Notes: generated by a model from the sequence alone, not told the origin. Numbered from the stretch's first letter, positions 9,572-19,292 are shown. The stretch is 64,000 nt of DNA from Cohnella rhizosphaerae (GCF_029525575.1 NZ_JAPDIA010000009.1:682001-746000); one strand, 5' to 3'. Numbers and translations are program-made.

Positions 9572-10456
9572 TTGAACATCCGAGCGACCGGCGGGGAACG
9601 GCTCTTCTCCATCCTGAACGTTTCCCTGCTCGTTTTGCTGTCCGCCATCATGGTTTATCCGTTTCTGTACGTGCTCTTCTATTCGGTCAGCGACGGCGTC
9701 GCCGCCGGAGCGACGACGATTACGTTCGCGCCCGTCAAGCCTACGCTGGACAACTACAAAGCGGTGCTCGGCAATGCCGGCATCATGAATGCATTCTTTA
9801 TTTCCGCGGCCCGCACGGTTCTCGGCACGGTGCTGCATGTGCTCGTCGTCTGCATGGTCGCTTACGCCATCACCAAAAACCAGCTGCTTTGGCGCAAGCC
9901 CATCATCGTGTTTTTTATGATTCCGATGTTCGTCAGCGGCGGCCTGCTCCCCTTCTACGTCATCATCGTGAAGCTGGGGCTGTCCAACCATTTCCTCGTG
10001 TACATCTTGCCGATGCTGTTCAGCGCCTTCAACATGCTGCTCGCCAAAGTGTTCTTCGACCAGATCCCGCCTTCGCTCGAGGAGTCGGCGCGCATCGACG
10101 GGGCAGGCGACGCGGTCGTCTTCTTCCGGATCGTGCTGCCGTCGAGCCTGCCGCTGCTGGCCACGCTATCGATATTCGCCGGGGTCGCCCAGTGGAACGC
10201 CTGGTTCGACGCGCTGCTGTTCGTGACGAAGCAGGACCTGCTGCCGATCCAGACGCTGCTGTACAAGATCATTCTGGAATCGCAGGCGACGACGGTCGAG
10301 CAGATCATGCGAATGTCGCAGAGCAAGACGCAGGTCACTTCCGAGGCGATCAAGATGACGACGCTTATGGTATCCACGCTTCCGATTCTATGCATCTACC
10401 CGTTCATGCAGCGCTACTTCGTCAAAGGCATGATGATCGGGGCGGTCAAAGGCTAA
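9572..10456 (+). CDS. YtcP/LplC-type sugar ABC permease, module A
   Basis: Second membrane subunit of the module A importer, 294 residues. The TTG start at 9572 is set by AAGGAGG upstream. It has the EAA loop SARIDGAGDAVVFFRIVLPS and the conserved C terminus KGMMIGAVKG found in this permease class. Its partner is the LplB-type permease just before it. No frame break. Confidence 0.9.
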   Translation: MNIRATGGERLFSILNVSLLVLLSAIMVYPFLYVLFYSVSDGVAAGATTITFAPVKPTLDNYKAVLGNAGIMNAFFISAARTVLGTVLHVLVVCMVAYAITKNQLLWRKPIIVFFMIPMFVSGGLLPFYVIIVKLGLSNHFLVYILPMLFSAFNMLLAKVFFDQIPPSLEESARIDGAGDAVVFFRIVLPSSLPLLATLSIFAGVAQWNAWFDALLFVTKQDLLPIQTLLYKIILESQATTVEQIMRMSQSKTQVTSEAIKMTTLMVSTLPILCIYPFMQRYFVKGMMIGAVKG

Positions 10457-10463
10457 CGCGTTA

Positions 10464-10489
10464 TTAGCGCACGACAGGCCGTGCGTTAA
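10464..10489 (+). other. Intercistronic hairpin before the binding-protein gene
   Basis: Ten-bp stem TTAGCGCACG / CGTGCGTTAA with a six-base loop and no T run. It lies between the permease and lipoprotein genes and may protect or trim the mRNA so the lipoprotein is made in excess. Confidence 0.5.
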
Positions 10490-10523
10490 TATAGATCAGA
10501 TCAATCACTGGAGGGTCACACAC

Positions 10524-12327
10524 ATGGCAGAAAAAAAAGCATTACCGCTTGCGCTCGCGGCTGCGCTGGCCTTATCCGCATTGGCGGGCTGCTCCGACGG
10601 CGGCGGCAACGATGCGGGCAACGCCTCGGGCAGTTCGTCCGCATCGGGAGCCGCATCCGCCCAAGCTTCCGCTGAAGCGCCCTTTTCCTACACATTCCTT
10701 GACACGGTGCACCCGACGGCGCTGTTCGGGTACAACAATCCGAACGATGTCGTCACGCCGGTCGTCGAGCAAAAATTCAACGTCAAAGTGTCGGACATCG
10801 TATTCTCGGCAGGTCAAAGTCCGGTCGAGCGGGTGAACATGCTGGTCGCCGCCAACAATCTGCCCGACGTCGTCCTCGTGGACAACCCGAATCTGTCGCT
10901 GCTGTACTCGACCGGCGCATTCGCCGATTTGAGCGAATATCAAAGTCTCATGGTCAATACCGACAAGTATGTATCGGATACGGGCTGGAATTCGCTCAAG
11001 GTCGCCGGCAAGCTGGTCGCCCTGCCGACCAGCGCCATGCCGGATGCGGGCAACCCCGAAGTCGCCGCAGCCATGCAAGCCGATATTTTCCACCGCGATC
11101 CGGTGAACTGGGCCTTCATGCTTCGCGAAGACATCCTGAAGAAGCTCGGCTACAAGTTCAAGACGGTCAAGGACATTCAAGCCGAGCTCGATCAAAATCC
11201 GCGGCAGCTGACCGACGCCGATCTGCAGCTCGATCCGCCGATCGAGACGCCGGAGGATTTCGAGAAGCTGCTCTACGACATTCAGAAGCTGGATCTCAAG
11301 GTAGACGGCAAGCCGGTCATCCCGCTGTCGATTCCCGATTGGGGCGCCTACCACATCAGCTCCCTTTATGCGCCTACGGGCGGCTATTACGCCAATCCGG
11401 ATACGGGAGAGGTCGCCGGGTTCATCGGCAATCCGAACATGAAAACCTATTACGCGAAGCTCCGTCAGTGGTTCAAGGACGGCGTGCTGGACAAGGATTA
11501 CCTGCTGCAGAAGCCGGAGCAGCTTCAGCAGAAGATCGCCTCCGGGCGCGTCGCCGCCATGTTCAGCGTGCCGGATACGAACGGCGCCCGCACGAGCCTG
11601 AAGCAGCTCGATCCCGAAGCGGAGCTTCGCCCGATCCCGTGGCCCAAATCGCAGTACGAGATCGACACGGGCCATGCCTCCTACGTGGACCCTTCCTACC
11701 CGGCCGGTTTTTACAACATCATGATCAACAAAAACGTGAAGGACATCCCGCGTCTGCTGAAATACTTCGACTGGTTCCAAACCGAGGAAGCGATGGATCT
11801 GTCCGTCTGGGGGCCGGAGAGCGCCGGCTTGTACGAATTAAAGGACGGCGTCAAGGTGTTCAAGGACCAGGCGCTGTACGAAGCGATTCGCGACGGCAAA
11901 AAAGACCGCGGACGGCAAAAACGCGGAGTACTACGGCATTTTCGATAAAAACAATACCGTGTCCACTTATACGAGCAAGGCGTTCCTGACGGCGCCGGCG
12001 CCGTTCTACAACAACAAGACGTTCGAGCACAGCTATCCGGCCAAGTTCGACGCATGGAACGACATGTGGGCGTTCGTCTCCACCGTCAAGCTGAGCAAGG
12101 ACGGCACCGTGCTGTCGCCGAGCGGCGAGAAGTCGAACGCGCTGTCCAATTATTACTGGAATACGTTCCGCACGTCGGATACGGCGAAGCTGCTGTCCGC
12201 GAAGAGCGAAGCGGAGTTCGACAAGAAGTGGGAAGAGCTCAAGAAGACCTTTGAGGAGAAGGGCGGCTACGAGGCGGCGATCGCGGAGATGAAGCCGTTG
12301 TTCGAGCGGGCGCTGGGCAAATCCTAG
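10524..12327 (+). CDS. LplA-type sugar-binding lipoprotein, module A
   Basis: Extracellular substrate-binding protein of the module A importer. The signal peptide ends in the lipobox LAGC (Cys about residue 23), followed by a Ser/Ala/Gly linker. The ATG at 10524 has GGAGGG 8 nt upstream. The frame breaks at A6 11898-11903; with five A residues the chain runs KKTADGKNAEYYGIFDKN and continues to 12327, giving 600 residues, the large size usual for LplA-type proteins that take up oligosaccharides. The ligand is not readable, but the downstream GH127-like enzyme suggests an arabinose-containing oligosaccharide. Confidence 0.88.
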
Positions 12328-12386
12328 TCGCAAGCGGAGGCAGAGCCGCGCATTAACCAAAATGGATTGAGCTTTGAGCTGGATCG

Positions 12387-12424
12387 GGGGGAAGCGTTCG
12401 TCTTCGGCATGGACGCCGCTTCCC
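12387..12424 (+). other. Hairpin between lipoprotein and secreted enzyme genes
   Basis: GGGAAGCG at 12390-12397 pairs with CGCTTCCC around 12417-12424 across a long loop. It has no T tract, so it is more likely an mRNA-processing or attenuating structure than a full terminator. Confidence 0.35.
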
Positions 12425-12451
12425 GCTACTTTATTAAAGGCGGTGTTGAGG

Positions 12452-14821
12452 ATGAAAGGAAAAGTGGTCGCGGCGCTGGGCGCTGCTTCGATGTTGGCTG
12501 CAGCGGGAATCGTGGCGCCGGTCGGATTTGCAAGCGCTTCCGTACCTTCCGTAGGCGCGTGGTACAGTACCTGGTACGCCAAAAAGACGACACCGAACGT
12601 GACATGGATCACCGGCTTCGGCAGCTCGAGCGCGAACCGGTTCGTGGGCGACGTCAGCGGCGACGGCAAAGCCGACGCCGTCGTATTCAACGGAGACTGC
12701 AGCTGGCAGGTCGCGGTCTCGAACGGCAACGGCTTCAATACGCCTTCGACGTGGACGACGGGACACGGCGCCGGCTCGAGCAGCCAACTGCTCGCCGACG
12801 TGAACGGGGACGGCAAACAGGATGCCCTCGTGTTTTTCGGGTCGAGCGGGAACTGGTACGCGGCACTGTCGAACGGCGCAGGCTTCGGCGGCTATTCGCT
12901 ATGGGTGTCGGGACACGGCGCCGGTTCGACGACGCAGCTCGCCGGCGACGTGAACGGCGACGGCAAGGCCGACGCCGTCGCTTATCGGAGCGGCACCGGC
13001 GAATGGTCGGCGGCGCTCTCGACCGGCAGCGCGTTCGGGACGCCGGCCGTATGGGCTTCAAGCTTCGGCGCCGGCACGAGCCGGCAGTTCCTCGGCGACG
13101 CGAACGGCGACGGCAAAGCGGACGCGATCGCTTTTGACGGCACCGCCGGCAACTGGTACCGGGCGCTGTCCGGGGGCGCATCCTTCGGCGCATCCTCGCT
13201 ATGGACGGCCGGGCACGGCGCCGGCTCTGTGCATCAGCTCGTCGGCGACGGCAACGCCGACGGGTATGCGGACCCGTTCGTCGTATTCGACGGCGACGTG
13301 AACGGCGATGCGCTGCCCGGCGATTGGTACGCGCGCTTGTACAGCAAATACGCGGGCGCGCTCGACGGCTACGACTTTGTGATGAACACCGGCTTCGGCA
13401 GCGGCGCGACCGCGGTCATGCAGGGCAACGTCAACGGCGACCCGGACGGCTTCAAGGCTTCCGTCGCTTTCGAAGCGTCGACCGGTACGTGGAAAGTCCA
13501 GCCCTATCACGCGACCAAGGCGAACGAGCAGGATACGTGGTCGGCCTGGAACATCCATTACAAACCGCTTACGCTCGGCGCTTACCAGCAATACGACAGC
13601 GGCACGCCGGCGGTCATCGACGAGCATCTGGCTACGCTCTCGGACGCCAAGGTCGACTTCCTGCTGCTCGACCAGACCAACAATATCTATGTGGACGACG
13701 GCTACATCTTTAACCGGTCGGTCAAGGTGGCCGGCCGCATCGCGGCCTGGAATGCCGCGGGAGGCCACCGGACGATCAAGTACGCCAATGCGATCGGCGG
13801 CGTCCAATGGTCGCACGATCCGGCCCATATCGAATGGGAGGCAGGCGAGATTTGGTCGCAATTTAACGATACTTCAATGGGCGGTCCATCCAACGCCTTT
13901 TATTTGAACGGCAAGCCGCTGCTCGTCATTTATTGTACGCCTGCCGACCGCGCCGCATGGGAGAGCTGGACCGGCTCGAAAACGAACACGGATCGCTTCA
14001 CCGTCCGCTGGGCGCATAGCCCGAGCACGGCGGGCACGTACGGCTGGGAAGTGCGAAACGGCACGATCGACGACGACGAGGTCATGGTGGTCATGCCGGG
14101 CTGGAACAACAACAAGGGAGCGACGCCAGTATCCCGCGCGAACGGCGACTATTATGCGCTGTCGGGCTGGGAGAAGGTGCTTCAAAAAACGCCGAAGCCG
14201 CAGATCGTTATCTTGAATTCCTTTAACGAGTACGGCGAAGAGACGGCGGTCGCGGATGCGGATACCGGCAGTCTGTCGTCTTCTTCCGAGAAGTGGTACG
14301 ACAAGAGCGGGCAAATCGACAATGCCATGTATTGGAATATGACGAAGAAGTATATCGGGCTGCTGAATACGCCGAGCTATCAGGCGTCCTCGCTGTTCTC
14401 CAAGGGGCAGGGCTGGTACGGGTGGTCCTACAAGCAGTGGGACGGCAGCGCATACAGCGACATGACCTGGAATTCGGCGGCGGGCAGATGGCAGGGGACG
14501 CAGCCGTACGTGCTGATTCTGGCCGATCGGCAGCATCCGGATACGTACGACGCGGTGCGCGCCTGGACCGCCCCGTATGCGGGCACCGTCACGGTGAGCG
14601 GCACGGTGCGGCTTGAGTCGGCCGGCGGCGACGGCATCGTCGCCGCCGTCAAGAAAAACGGCACAACGGTATGGGGGCCGCAGACGGTAACGACCACGGC
14701 TGGCGTCGCGCACAGCTTCACAGTAAACGTCGTCAAAGGGGACGTTCTCTATTTTATCGTGAACAAGAACGGCACCAACAGCTACGATACGACGATCTGG
14801 GACCCGACTGTCGCTTATTAA
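12452..14821 (+). CDS. Secreted FG-GAP/VCBS-repeat protein with GH99-like domain
   Basis: Secreted 789-residue protein. The signal peptide ends near VGFASA; the ATG at 12452 is chosen because the signal sequence begins there, although the frame is open further upstream. Residues ~40-330 hold five or more ~45-residue FG-GAP/VCBS repeats with Ca-binding loops such as DVNGDGKADAV. Residues ~370-620 resemble the GH71/GH99-type (alpha/beta)8 enzymes (FLLLDQTNNIYVDDG, VVMPGWNNN, ILNSFNEYGE). A beta-sandwich closes the chain. GH99 enzymes cut alpha-mannosidic bonds; whether this one does is an inference. It lies between the importer and GH127 in the same direction. No frame break. Confidence 0.65.
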   Translation: MKGKVVAALGAASMLAAAGIVAPVGFASASVPSVGAWYSTWYAKKTTPNVTWITGFGSSSANRFVGDVSGDGKADAVVFNGDCSWQVAVSNGNGFNTPSTWTTGHGAGSSSQLLADVNGDGKQDALVFFGSSGNWYAALSNGAGFGGYSLWVSGHGAGSTTQLAGDVNGDGKADAVAYRSGTGEWSAALSTGSAFGTPAVWASSFGAGTSRQFLGDANGDGKADAIAFDGTAGNWYRALSGGASFGASSLWTAGHGAGSVHQLVGDGNADGYADPFVVFDGDVNGDALPGDWYARLYSKYAGALDGYDFVMNTGFGSGATAVMQGNVNGDPDGFKASVAFEASTGTWKVQPYHATKANEQDTWSAWNIHYKPLTLGAYQQYDSGTPAVIDEHLATLSDAKVDFLLLDQTNNIYVDDGYIFNRSVKVAGRIAAWNAAGGHRTIKYANAIGGVQWSHDPAHIEWEAGEIWSQFNDTSMGGPSNAFYLNGKPLLVIYCTPADRAAWESWTGSKTNTDRFTVRWAHSPSTAGTYGWEVRNGTIDDDEVMVVMPGWNNNKGATPVSRANGDYYALSGWEKVLQKTPKPQIVILNSFNEYGEETAVADADTGSLSSSSEKWYDKSGQIDNAMYWNMTKKYIGLLNTPSYQASSLFSKGQGWYGWSYKQWDGSAYSDMTWNSAAGRWQGTQPYVLILADRQHPDTYDAVRAWTAPYAGTVTVSGTVRLESAGGDGIVAAVKKNGTTVWGPQTVTTTAGVAHSFTVNVVKGDVLYFIVNKNGTNSYDTTIWDPTVAY

Positions 14822-14850
14822 GGCTGGCCGATAAGGAAGGACGTTCGAAA

Positions 14851-16533
14851 ATGACGAGCAAGGAAGCGACGATCGATGTATCGATCAAGGCCGCCGGCTA
14901 TTTGGGCGCGCGATCCGCATTGAGCTACGACAGGCTGGAGCAAGCGGAGTACCGGCCGGATACGATCTTCAAAAAGGCATACAGCTGGCCTGCGGATTGG
15001 GAAGGCCGAGTCATGCTCGGTTTAGCGGCGCTGGAGCGGGCTACCGGCCGGGCTCCGCTTTATTTGGAAGCGATGCTGGACGCCGTCGACGGTCATTTGA
15101 ACGACAGGGGCTACTTCGGCGAACGGTATCCCGCGGGCGAGCTGGACGAGCAGCAGTTGTCCGGACATAGCTGGTTTTTGCGGGCGATGTGCGAGATCTA
15201 CGAAGGAAATCAAGACGAGCGGGCGCTGCGTCACATCCAAACTGTCGTCAGGGAATTGCTGCTGCCCGCAACAGGGTATTACCGAACGTACCCCGTCGAA
15301 CGCGCCGAACGCGACCCGGAGGGAGAAGCGATCGGCGAACCGACCGGCGAGCGGATCGGCAACTGGTATCCGTCTACGGATGTCGGCTGCGCCTTTATTT
15401 TGCTGGACGGCGCGACCCACGCTTACCGGGTGCTCCGATGGCCGGAGCTGCGCGCCCTGATCGACGAGATGATCGCGGTATTCCGCACGATCGATTGGAC
15501 CGGGCTGTCGTTCCAGACCCATGCGACGTTATCTGCGGCCAGAGGCATCGTGCGGCACTACGAATCGACGGGAGATCCCGAGTTGCTGCGCCTGGCGAGT
15601 CGCATCTACGCGCTGTACGTCCGGGAGGGGATGACGGAAAATTACGCCAACTACAACTGGTTCGGACGTCCGGAATGGACGGAGCCGTGCGCGGTCGTCG
15701 ATTCGTTCCTGTTGGCCAAGACGCTGTGGGCGCATACGGGAGATAGGCGTTATCTGGAGGATGCGCATTCGATTCTCTATAACGGGCTGAGCTACGGCCA
15801 GCGTCCGAACGGCGGGTTCGGCTGCGACTGCTGCGCAGGGGCGAAGGACGCGTATCTGTCGCCGCGCCGGGATTTGTTCGAAGCGTACTGGTGCTGTTCG
15901 ATGCGGGGCGGCGACGGCCTGGCGCAGGCCGTGCTGTCTCTGTACGTGGCGGAAGATCGCACGGTCACGCTCCCGTTTTACAACGACAGCGCGTTCTCGG
16001 CGGACTGGGCGGACGGCGGGCGGCTCGCCCTCGAGCAAGAGACGGCTTATCCGTTCGAGGGGAACGTGCGCCTGCGCGTGAGCGAGGTCCGGGGAGCGGA
16101 GGCCGTACGGCTTCGGCTGTACGCGCCCTCCTGGTGCGGGGAACGGGAGGCGGAGCTGCTGCTTAACGGCACGCCGTTTGCGTATGCGATCGCGGACGGC
16201 TTCGCCGAGCTGACGCGCGTATGGCTTGCCGGCGATACGATTGAATTTCGGTTCCCCGTCCCGCTGCGAGCCGAAACAGTACGCAACGCCCGGCATGCCG
16301 GCCAGGGACAAGTCATCCGGCACGGCGTGCTGGTGCTCGGGGCAGCGGGGGGCGGCGCGCAGGCGCGGCTGGCGGCGCTCCGCCCGATCGGCCCCGCCGT
16401 TTATGAGTCAGAGACGGACGGCACCGTATTCGCCCCGTTGACCGACTTGACCGGCATGAGCGAATCCGACGCGATGGAAGATCGGCGCAGGGTGCTGTTC
16501 GAGCTGGACGCGCAGGGCACGGCGCTTGGTTGA
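14851..16533 (+). CDS. GH127-like beta-L-arabinofuranosidase (DUF1680 family)
   Basis: A 560-residue cytoplasmic enzyme without a signal peptide, built on a helical toroid with a C-terminal beta-sandwich. The Cys-rich segment GCDCCAGAKD followed by FEAYWCCSMRGG (about residues 325-355) matches the Zn-Cys cluster and paired cysteines that give GH127 its unusual cysteine nucleophile. Known members release L-arabinofuranose from arabinan or hydroxyproline-linked arabinosides. The ATG at 14851 has GGAAGGA upstream. The araD-araB genes directly follow, fitting conversion of released arabinose to xylulose 5-phosphate. It is shorter than the Bifidobacterium type member, so the family call is moderate. 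Confidence 0.65.
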   Translation: MTSKEATIDVSIKAAGYLGARSALSYDRLEQAEYRPDTIFKKAYSWPADWEGRVMLGLAALERATGRAPLYLEAMLDAVDGHLNDRGYFGERYPAGELDEQQLSGHSWFLRAMCEIYEGNQDERALRHIQTVVRELLLPATGYYRTYPVERAERDPEGEAIGEPTGERIGNWYPSTDVGCAFILLDGATHAYRVLRWPELRALIDEMIAVFRTIDWTGLSFQTHATLSAARGIVRHYESTGDPELLRLASRIYALYVREGMTENYANYNWFGRPEWTEPCAVVDSFLLAKTLWAHTGDRRYLEDAHSILYNGLSYGQRPNGGFGCDCCAGAKDAYLSPRRDLFEAYWCCSMRGGDGLAQAVLSLYVAEDRTVTLPFYNDSAFSADWADGGRLALEQETAYPFEGNVRLRVSEVRGAEAVRLRLYAPSWCGEREAELLLNGTPFAYAIADGFAELTRVWLAGDTIEFRFPVPLRAETVRNARHAGQGQVIRHGVLVLGAAGGGAQARLAALRPIGPAVYESETDGTVFAPLTDLTGMSESDAMEDRRRVLFELDAQGTALG

Positions 16534-16551
16534 GGCAGAAGCATGGTTTGG

Positions 16552-16586
16552 ACCCTCGGTGGAATTGTCTCCGAGGGTTTTCTTTC
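16552..16586 (+). terminator. Terminator after the GH127-like gene
   Basis: Stem ACCCTCGG / CCGAGGGT with an 11-base loop followed by TTTTCTTTCT. It ends module A transcription immediately before the araDB promoter. Confidence 0.85.
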
Positions 16587-16615
16587 TCGACAACATGTAC
16601 GTACAAGTATATAAT
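16587..16615 (+). promoter_or_regulatory. araDB promoter with AraR box in the spacer
   Basis: The -35 TCGACA (16587-16592) and -10 TATAAT (16610-16615) are 17 bp apart. The AraR palindrome TGTACGTACA (16596-16605) fills the spacer, so bound AraR would block polymerase directly. A degenerate cre-like site TGTAAGCGACGTCA overlaps the -10 end (16614-16627). Confidence 0.85.
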
Positions 16616-16715
16616 GTAAGCGACGTCAGGCATGCAAATTTGTGGACATCTGTCCGCGACGACTCGCGAAAGCGCGTAATAACGATTTGTCGACAGCTAT
16701 TTTTTAAATAAAGGA

Positions 16716-16725
16716 TGTGCGTACA
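16716..16725 (+). promoter_or_regulatory. Second AraR-like box overlapping the araD start
   Basis: TGTGCGTACA differs from the AraR palindrome at one base and includes the A of the araD ATG. Its centre is 120 bp from the promoter box. Paired boxes are bound cooperatively by Bacillus AraR. Confidence 0.5.
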
Positions 16726-17426
16726 TGCTGGAGCAATTAAAAGCGGAAGTATGCCGGGCGAATGCCGAGCTGCCCAAGTACGGTCTCGTCACGTTCACCT
16801 GGGGCAATGTCAGCGGCTTCGACCGCGAATCCGGCCTGATGGTCATCAAGCCGAGCGGCGTGCCGTACGAGGAGCTGCGGCCGGAGCAGATGGTCGTGCT
16901 CGACCTGGAAGGCAACGTCGTCGAAGGCGATCTGCGTCCGTCCTCGGATACGCCGACGCATCTCGTGCTGTATCGCTCGTTCCCCGGCATCGGCGGCATC
17001 GTGCATACGCATTCGCCGTGGGCGACGATCTGGTCGCAGGCCGGCCAGGGCATTCCGGCGCTCGGCACGACGCAGGCGGACTACTTTTACGGGACGATCC
17101 CGTGCACGCGCGCCATGACCCCCGCGGAGATCGAAGGCGCTTACGAGCATGAGACGGGCAACGTCATCGTCGAGGCGTTCCGCGGGCTCGACCCGCAGCA
17201 GGTGCCGGGCGTGCTCGTGTACAGCCACGCGCCGTTCGCCTGGGGCAAAAATGCCATGAACGCGCTGCACAACGCCGTCGTGCTGGAGGAGGTCGCCAAG
17301 ATGGCGTACCATACGCGGCAGCTCAACGCCGGCATTCCGTCGATGCAGCAGGAGCTGCTCGACAAGCATTATCTCCGCAAGCACGGCGCGAACGCGTATT
17401 ACGGCCAGCCGGGCGACGCGCATTAA
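16725..17426 (+). CDS. araD: L-ribulose-5-phosphate 4-epimerase
   Basis: Zn-dependent class II aldolase-fold enzyme that converts L-ribulose 5-phosphate to D-xylulose 5-phosphate, the last step of arabinose entry into the pentose phosphate pathway. The 233 residues carry the substrate motif GNVSG, the KPSGV segment, and the metal-binding His pair in IVHTHSPWAT (near residue 95). The length equals that of AraD proteins. The ATG at 16725 has AAGGA upstream. It is the first gene of araDB under the AraR box and is followed 84 bp later by araB. No frame break. Confidence 0.95.
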   Translation: MLEQLKAEVCRANAELPKYGLVTFTWGNVSGFDRESGLMVIKPSGVPYEELRPEQMVVLDLEGNVVEGDLRPSSDTPTHLVLYRSFPGIGGIVHTHSPWATIWSQAGQGIPALGTTQADYFYGTIPCTRAMTPAEIEGAYEHETGNVIVEAFRGLDPQQVPGVLVYSHAPFAWGKNAMNALHNAVVLEEVAKMAYHTRQLNAGIPSMQQELLDKHYLRKHGANAYYGQPGDAH

Positions 17427-17510
17427 TTCATCGAGATGGAAAACCGATATGGATCGCAGCGGGAAGGATCGATTGACCTTAGCTGAACCATCATACAAGG
17501 AGGTTGTTTC

Positions 17511-19184
17511 ATGAGCGCAAAATACGCCATCGGCGTGGACTACGGCACGCAATCGGGCCGCGCGGTGCTCGTCGACCTGTCGAACGGCCACGAGATCGCG
17601 GATCACGTCACGCCTTACCCGCACGGTGTCATCGACGAGCGGCTGCCGGCCTCCGGCATTGAGCTTGGCCACGACTGGGCGCTGCAGCATCCGGACGATT
17701 ACCTGGAGGTGCTGCGCCAGTCGGTGCCGGCCGTGCTGCAGGCATCCGGCGTCGCGGCGGAAGACGTCATCGGCCTCGGCATCGACTTCACCGCCTGCAC
17801 GATGCTGCCCGTCGACGCGAGCGGCACGCCGCTCTGCTTCCTGCCCGCTTGGACGGATAATCCGCACGGCTGGGTCAAGCTGTGGAAGCACCACGCCGCG
17901 CAGGACGAAGCGGACAGCCTGAACGCCATCGCGGCGGAGCGGGGCGAGAAGTTCCTGCCGCGCTACGGCGGCAAGATCTCGTCGGAGTGGATGGTCGCCA
18001 AGGTGTGGCAGATCCTGAACGAGGCGCCTGAAGTATACGAGGCGACGGACCTGTTCACGGAGGCGACCGACTGGGTCATCTCGCAGTTGACCGGCGAGTT
18101 CGTGCGCAACAGCTGCACGGCCGGCTACAAGTCGATTTGGCACAAGCAGGAGGGCTATCCGAGTCCGGATTTCTTTAAGGCGCTGGACCCGAGACTCGAG
18201 AACCTGACGTCGACCAAGCTGCGCGGGGACATCAAGCCGCTCGGCACGAAGGCCGGCGAGCTGACGGCCGAGATGGCCGCGCTGACGGGTCTTGTCGCAG
18301 GCACGGCGATCGCGGTCGGCAACGTGGACGCGCACGCGGCGGTGCCGGCGGTCGGCGTCGTGGACGAAGGCAAGCTCGTCATGGCGATGGGCACGTCGAT
18401 CTGCCACATGCTGCTCGGCAAGGAAGAGGTCGAGGTCGAAGGCATGTGCGGCGTCGTCGAGGACGGCATTATCGAAGGCTACATGGGCTACGAGGCCGGA
18501 CAATCGGCGGTCGGCGACATTTTCGAGTGGTTCGTCGAGGAAGCGGTGCCGGCGTATGTGAAGGAAGCGGCGGAAAAAGACGGCGTCGGCGTGCACCAGT
18601 GGCTGACGGAGCGCGCGGCGCAGTACAAGCCGGGCGAGACGGGCCTCGTGGCGCTGGACTGGTGGAACGGCAACCGCTCGGTGCTCGTGGATACGAACCT
18701 GACGGGCGTCGTCGTCGGCTATACGCTGCTTACGAAGCCGGAGGAAATGTATCGCGCGCTGCTCGAGGCGACGGCGTTCGGGACGCGGACGATCATCGAC
18801 GCTTTCCACGACAACGGCGTGCCGGTCGACGAAGTGTACGCCTGCGGCGGCTTGCCGCAGAAGAATGCGCTGCTGATGCAGATCTACGCGGACGTTACGA
18901 ACCGCGAGATCAAGGTGGCGGACTCGAAGCAGACGCCTGCGGTCGGGGCGGCGATGTTCGGCGCGGTGGCGGCGGGCGCGGCGAAGGGCGGCTACGACAG
19001 CGTCGTCGACGCGGCCAAGGCGATGGCGCGCGTACGCAAGGAGACGTTCAAGCCGATTCCGGAAAACGTGGCGGTATACGAGCGGCTGTACGCGGAGTAC
19101 CGCACGCTGCACGACTACTTCGGCCGCGGCGCGAACGACGTCATGAAGCGCCTAAAGGCGCTGAAGGAAGAAGCGTCGAAGTAA
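17511..19184 (+). CDS. araB: L-ribulokinase
   Basis: FGGY-family sugar kinase that phosphorylates L-ribulose to L-ribulose 5-phosphate with ATP; 557 residues, normal for AraB. It opens with YAIGVDYGTQSGRAVLVD (phosphate-binding loop), has GLGIDFTACTMLP, and a C-terminal ATP-binding segment EVYACGGLPQKNALLMQIY. The ATG at 17511 follows AAGGAGG. The operon order is araD-araB. An isomerase (araA) is not in the window and must lie elsewhere. The last codons (EASK and stop) are repeated in tandem downstream, and a diverged copy of its 3' end lies at 42418. Confidence 0.96.
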   Translation: MSAKYAIGVDYGTQSGRAVLVDLSNGHEIADHVTPYPHGVIDERLPASGIELGHDWALQHPDDYLEVLRQSVPAVLQASGVAAEDVIGLGIDFTACTMLPVDASGTPLCFLPAWTDNPHGWVKLWKHHAAQDEADSLNAIAAERGEKFLPRYGGKISSEWMVAKVWQILNEAPEVYEATDLFTEATDWVISQLTGEFVRNSCTAGYKSIWHKQEGYPSPDFFKALDPRLENLTSTKLRGDIKPLGTKAGELTAEMAALTGLVAGTAIAVGNVDAHAAVPAVGVVDEGKLVMAMGTSICHMLLGKEEVEVEGMCGVVEDGIIEGYMGYEAGQSAVGDIFEWFVEEAVPAYVKEAAEKDGVGVHQWLTERAAQYKPGETGLVALDWWNGNRSVLVDTNLTGVVVGYTLLTKPEEMYRALLEATAFGTRTIIDAFHDNGVPVDEVYACGGLPQKNALLMQIYADVTNREIKVADSKQTPAVGAAMFGAVAAGAAKGGYDSVVDAAKAMARVRKETFKPIPENVAVYERLYAEYRTLHDYFGRGANDVMKRLKALKEEASK

Positions 19185-19229
19185 GAGGCATCGAAGTAAG
19201 AGGCATCGAAGTAAGAGGCATCGAAGTAA
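19170..19229 (+). repeat. 15-bp tandem repeat of the araB stop region
   Basis: Four head-to-tail units of GAGGCATCGAAGTAA (the first is GAAGCGTCGAAGTAA). Each unit is in frame with araB and re-encodes Glu-Ala-Ser-Lys-stop, so the last three lie behind the real stop codon. Confidence 0.95.
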
Positions 19230-19292
19230 GAGCACCCTAATAAGAGCGGCGTCATTATCGTTTCGCTTGCTGTTTGCTGATGCTGCCATGAA

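Noticed and set aside
11898..11903. Programmed ribosomal or transcriptional frameshifting at A6/A7 and G6 runs
   Set aside because: The breaks hit unrelated genes, including kinases, permeases and hydrolases, at mixed G, A, T and C runs and without shared downstream structures. A sequence-quality cause explains them all.
16620..16720. Riboswitch or attenuator in the araD leader
   Set aside because: The ~110-nt leader shows no convincing stem set; the AraR boxes explain control adequately.
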